Assembly (NCBI GenBank): GCA_023418255.1
Contig: JAEZZZ010000006.1
Span: forward strand, 1-8,376
DNA: 8,376 bases
DNA from: Bacteroidota bacterium
GTDB taxonomy: Bacteria; Bacteroidota; Bacteroidia; Bacteroidales; Dysgonomonadaceae
Direction: 5' to 3'
Shown: piece by piece, positions 5,181 to 8,376 of the stretch
How the letters are laid out: every line of letters starts with the position of its first letter
Position numbering within the stretch: the stretch's first letter is position 1
Notes under the pieces: generated by a model
What the model was told of the DNA's origin: nothing
The model's database searches: none
Seen by the model: only the letters and a program-made list of their open reading frames with translations
Translations under genes and position numbers: made by a program

Positions 5181-8100
5181 TTGGAAATAGGTCAACTCCA
5201 ACAAATTGTTGAAAAACATCCATCCATATCCATGGCAGGCTCCCTGCTGAACAGCGAGAAAGAGCTGTTGGTAAGAGGTTTGCACGGCTCGTCGCGTGCC
5301 ATATTTGCCGCAGCCATATTTCGCAAACTACCACAGACCTATCTCTTTGTGCTCAACGATTTAGAAACGGCAGGCTATTTCTATCACGACCTAACACAGA
5401 TTCTTTCCTCAGAAGAAGTGGTTTTCTTTCCTTCGTCTTACAAACGAACATCACGCGAAGGACGTGTAGACGCTGCAAACGAAATTCTTCGTACACAGAC
5501 GTTAGGAATGCTTCAAAGTGAAAATAATAAACGCCTCATCGTTTCATACTCTGATGCTGTTGCAGAAAAAACCATTTCAAACAAAGTGCTGACAAACAAC
5601 ACCTTTTCGTTATCAGTCAATGAAAAAGTGGAACGAGCCACGATTACAGAAATATTGGATTCATACGAATTTGAGCAGGTAGATTATGTGTATGAACCGG
5701 GACAATATGCCCTACGTGGCAGCATCATCGATGTTTTTTCGTTCTCAAACGAATATCCATATCGGATTGACTTTTTTGGTGACGAGGTAGAGAGCATTCG
5801 CACTTTTGAAGTTGACACACAGCTCTCTAAAGAAAAACAGAATAAAATCCACATCATTCCACAATTGATGAAAGCAACATCAACAGATGCATCGCTTTTT
5901 TCGCTATTGCCCGCCGAAAGTATCATTGGAATGGAGGACTTACGATGGATTATAAGCCGCATAGAAGCATTAAACGAAGAACATTTCCACGAAGACACAT
6001 CGGATACATCTGTAAAAGCAAACCAAATTCTGTCCGCTACTGAATTTTCACAAGAAGTTAGTGCCTTTCGGCAAATCCGATTTGATGCGCACATAAAGGA
6101 TGGCGTAAAAAACAGCATCGATTTTCAAACTTCGCCACAGCCGCTGTTCCATAAAAACTTTGAGTTGATAAGTCAATCTTTTCAAAACTTTTTGCAAGAA
6201 GGATACACAATTTACATCCTCAGCGACAGCAAAAAACAGCATCAGCGACTCCACGATATTTTTGAAGACAGAAAAGACAACATCGCGTTTGTGCCGGTGG
6301 AGAAAACACTTCACGAAGGCTTTTCGGATGTTACGTTGAAGATTTGCTGTTTCACGGATCATCAAATTTTCCAGCGTTTCCATAAATACAAGTTGAAGTC
6401 CGACAAAGCGCGCTCCGGCACAATGTCACTCACGCTGAAAGAGATCAATCAACTTCAAGTAGGCGACTTTGTGGTTCATATTGATCATGGCATCGGACGA
6501 TTTTCGGGACTCACCCGATTGCGTATCGGCGACAAAGTGCAAGAAGTAATCAAACTAAACTATTTGAACAACGACGCCGTATTTGTGTCCATTCATTCGC
6601 TGCACAAAATATCAAAATACAAAGGCAAAGAGGGCGAGACTCCCAAACTGCACAAAATTGGCTCCGGCGCATGGGAACGAACAAAGCAGCGCACCAAATC
6701 AAAGATAAAAGAGATCGCGCGCGATTTAATCAAACTGTATGCGCAAAGGATGCAACAAAAAGGATTTGCATTTACCAAAGACTCCTATTTGCAACACGAG
6801 CTTGAAGCCTCGTTTATGTACGAAGACACGCCTGACCAGTTGCAAACCACACAAGACATAAAACGCGATATGGAAAGCGAGAGGCCAATGGACAGGCTGG
6901 TGTGTGGAGATGTAGGTTTCGGAAAAACAGAAATTGCCATTCGTGCCGCGTTTAAAGCGGCAACAGATGGCAAACAAGTGGCAGTGTTGGTGCCCACAAC
7001 CGTTCTTGCTACGCAACATTATCACACGTTCAAAGAGCGATTGTCCGATTTTCCGGTCACCGTAGAATATTTAAGTCGTGCACGCACAACGAGCGAGCAA
7101 AGGCAGTTGCTGAAAGATTTGAAGGATGGCAAAATTGATATTTTAATCGGAACGCACAGAATTGTTGGTAAAGATGTTCATTTCAAAGACTTGGGACTTC
7201 TGATTATTGACGAAGAGCAAAAATTTGGCGTCTCTACAAAAGAGAAGCTCAAACAGCTGAAAATAAACGTGGACACACTCACGCTCACCGCAACCCCTAT
7301 TCCTCGGACGTTGCAATTTTCGCTGATGGGCGCGCGTGATTTTTCGGCACTCAACACGCCCCCACCCAATCGTTATCCGGTGCAAACCGAAGTGCATCCG
7401 TTTGATATAAACATTGTGAAAGATGCCATCGATTTTGAGGTAAACCGAAACGGACAGGTGTTTATAGTCAACAATCGTATTCAGAATATTTATGAGATTG
7501 AAGCACTATTGAAACGTGAAATTCCCGATCTTCGCGTCGCGGTGGGACATGGGCGGATGAACCCTAAAAAGCTGGAAGGCGTGATTGCCGATTTCATTCA
7601 TCACGAATACGATGTGTTGCTTGCAACCACCATTATTGAGTCGGGAATCGACATGCCCAACGTGAACACCATCATCGTGCTGGATGCACAGTACTTTGGA
7701 TTGAGCGATTTGCATCAACTGCGCGGAAGAGTCGGTAGAAGCAATCGCAAAGCTTTTTGCTATCTGTTGTCTCCCCCTCTTTACACATTAAGCAACGATT
7801 CGCGCAGAAGGCTACAAGCCATCGAAAACTTTTCCGACTTGGGAAGCGGCATCCACATTGCCATGCAGGACTTGGATATCCGAGGCGCGGGTAATTTGTT
7901 GGGCGCGGAACAGAGCGGATTTATTGCCGACTTAGGTTACGAAACATATCAAAAAATACTGGAAGAGGCTGTCAATGAGCTTCGAAAAGAGGAGTTTAAG
8001 GAACTCTATCAAGAGCAACAGCAACAAAAGGCAATGCAAGACGACTTCTTAATTGATGACGTGTTGGTTGAAAGCGATTTGGAACTGATGTTCCCGGCAG

Positions 8101-8376
8101 AATATATCCCTAACGACGCGGAACGCATCAGCATCTACCGTGAACTGGATTCTATGACGAGTGAAACCGATATTATGAATTTTACGCAACGCGTCGAAGA
8201 CCGTTTTGGGAAAATTCCGCCACAAGGGAAAGAATTAATTCGCGTTGTGCGCCTTCGCCGTATTGCTAAATCAATTGGATTCGAAAAAATTATTCTAAAA
8301 AACGGACAAATGACGCTCTTTTTAATTTCCGACGAAGAGTCGCCTTACTACCAATCTCCGGCATTTGACAAATTGT
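5181..8376 (+). CDS. mfd: Transcription-repair coupling factor Mfd (3' end outside window)
   Basis: An ATP-driven DNA translocase that removes RNA polymerase stalled at lesions and recruits UvrA for nucleotide excision repair. The frame is open for 1065 codons with no stop or frameshift and runs past the right edge; bacterial Mfd is about 1120-1150 residues, so roughly 50-80 are missing. Residues 1 to about 330 are the UvrB-like module (YEPGQYALRGSIIDVF at 171-186, YPYRIDFFGDEVESIRTF at 192-209). The RNA polymerase interaction domain starts near 427 (VGDFVVHIDHGIGRFSGL). The RecG-like translocase follows: Walker A GDVGFGKT (576-583, Lys582), DEEQ (677-680), LTATPIPRTL (702-711), TTIIESGIDMPNVNT (816-830), QLRGRVGRS (846-854), and the RecG-type motif DLDIRGAGNLLG ending near 908. 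The start of the C-terminal UvrA-gating domain is present after about 960. An in-frame TAA at 5166 precludes any earlier ATG. TTG at 5181 is chosen because it keeps the N-terminal EIGQLQQIVEKHPS helix typical of Bacteroidales Mfd; the alternative ATG at 5232 would remove 17 residues. It is transcribed divergently from glgA. Confidence 0.96.
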   Translation, partial: MEIGQLQQIVEKHPSISMAGSLLNSEKELLVRGLHGSSRAIFAAAIFRKLPQTYLFVLNDLETAGYFYHDLTQILSSEEVVFFPSSYKRTSREGRVDAANEILRTQTLGMLQSENNKRLIVSYSDAVAEKTISNKVLTNNTFSLSVNEKVERATITEILDSYEFEQVDYVYEPGQYALRGSIIDVFSFSNEYPYRIDFFGDEVESIRTFEVDTQLSKEKQNKIHIIPQLMKATSTDASLFSLLPAESIIGMEDLRWIISRIEALNEEHFHEDTSDTSVKANQILSATEFSQEVSAFRQIRFDAHIKDGVKNSIDFQTSPQPLFHKNFELISQSFQNFLQEGYTIYILSDSKKQHQRLHDIFEDRKDNIAFVPVEKTLHEGFSDVTLKICCFTDHQIFQRFHKYKLKSDKARSGTMSLTLKEINQLQVGDFVVHIDHGIGRFSGLTRLRIGDKVQEVIKLNYLNNDAVFVSIHSLHKISKYKGKEGETPKLHKIGSGAWERTKQRTKSKIKEIARDLIKLYAQRMQQKGFAFTKDSYLQHELEASFMYEDTPDQLQTTQDIKRDMESERPMDRLVCGDVGFGKTEIAIRAAFKAATDGKQVAVLVPTTVLATQHYHTFKERLSDFPVTVEYLSRARTTSEQRQLLKDLKDGKIDILIGTHRIVGKDVHFKDLGLLIIDEEQKFGVSTKEKLKQLKINVDTLTLTATPIPRTLQFSLMGARDFSALNTPPPNRYPVQTEVHPFDINIVKDAIDFEVNRNGQVFIVNNRIQNIYEIEALLKREIPDLRVAVGHGRMNPKKLEGVIADFIHHEYDVLLATTIIESGIDMPNVNTIIVLDAQYFGLSDLHQLRGRVGRSNRKAFCYLLSPPLYTLSNDSRRRLQAIENFSDLGSGIHIAMQDLDIRGAGNLLGAEQSGFIADLGYETYQKILEEAVNELRKEEFKELYQEQQQQKAMQDDFLIDDVLVESDLELMFPAEYIPNDAERISIYRELDSMTSETDIMNFTQRVEDRFGKIPPQGKELIRVVRLRRIAKSIGFEKIILKNGQMTLFLISDEESPYYQSPAFDKL

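Noticed and set aside
5140..7718. Minus-strand open frames between 5140 and 7718, up to 144 codons
   Set aside because: They are antisense to mfd, whose plus-strand frame is unbroken and carries every translocase motif.

Overview
This is an ordinary chromosomal segment from a member of the Bacteroidetes, most likely the order Bacteroidales. The evidence is: glycogen synthase and phosphorylase of the types usual in that phylum, an Mfd protein with Bacteroidales-like motifs, several TAnnTTTG-type -7 promoter boxes, and A/T-rich leaders with no Shine-Dalgarno sequence in front of the start codons.

Layout from left to right: (1) positions 1-319, minus strand, the N-terminal part of an IS5-family transposase that runs off the left edge, with its own promoter at 341-371; (2) positions 320-615, a non-coding stretch holding the unresolved outer edge of the insertion sequence and a strong rho-independent terminator (550-590) for the gene to its right; (3) 616-3183, minus strand, a GT35 alpha-glucan (glycogen) phosphorylase; (4) 3292-4989, minus strand, a GT3-like glycogen synthase resembling the eukaryotic type; (5) a 191-bp divergent promoter region; (6) 5181-8376, plus strand, the transcription-repair coupling factor Mfd, cut by the right edge after 1065 codons.

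The two glycogen genes form a synthesis and breakdown pair read in the same direction, synthase first. A -7-like box in the 108-bp gap suggests that the phosphorylase can also be transcribed alone. The terminator after the phosphorylase closes the unit and separates it from the insertion sequence. Mfd is a housekeeping DNA-repair helicase with no functional link to glycogen; it only shares the divergent intergenic region.

I see no CRISPR array, tRNA, rRNA, toxin-antitoxin or defence genes, and no clear undescribed system. The points most worth a second look are an Asn where GT3/GT5 synthases normally have an active-site His in the glycogen synthase, a 15-bp in-frame tandem repeat in the same gene, the TTG start that mfd appears to need, and a spaced 9-bp inverted repeat between the divergent promoters.
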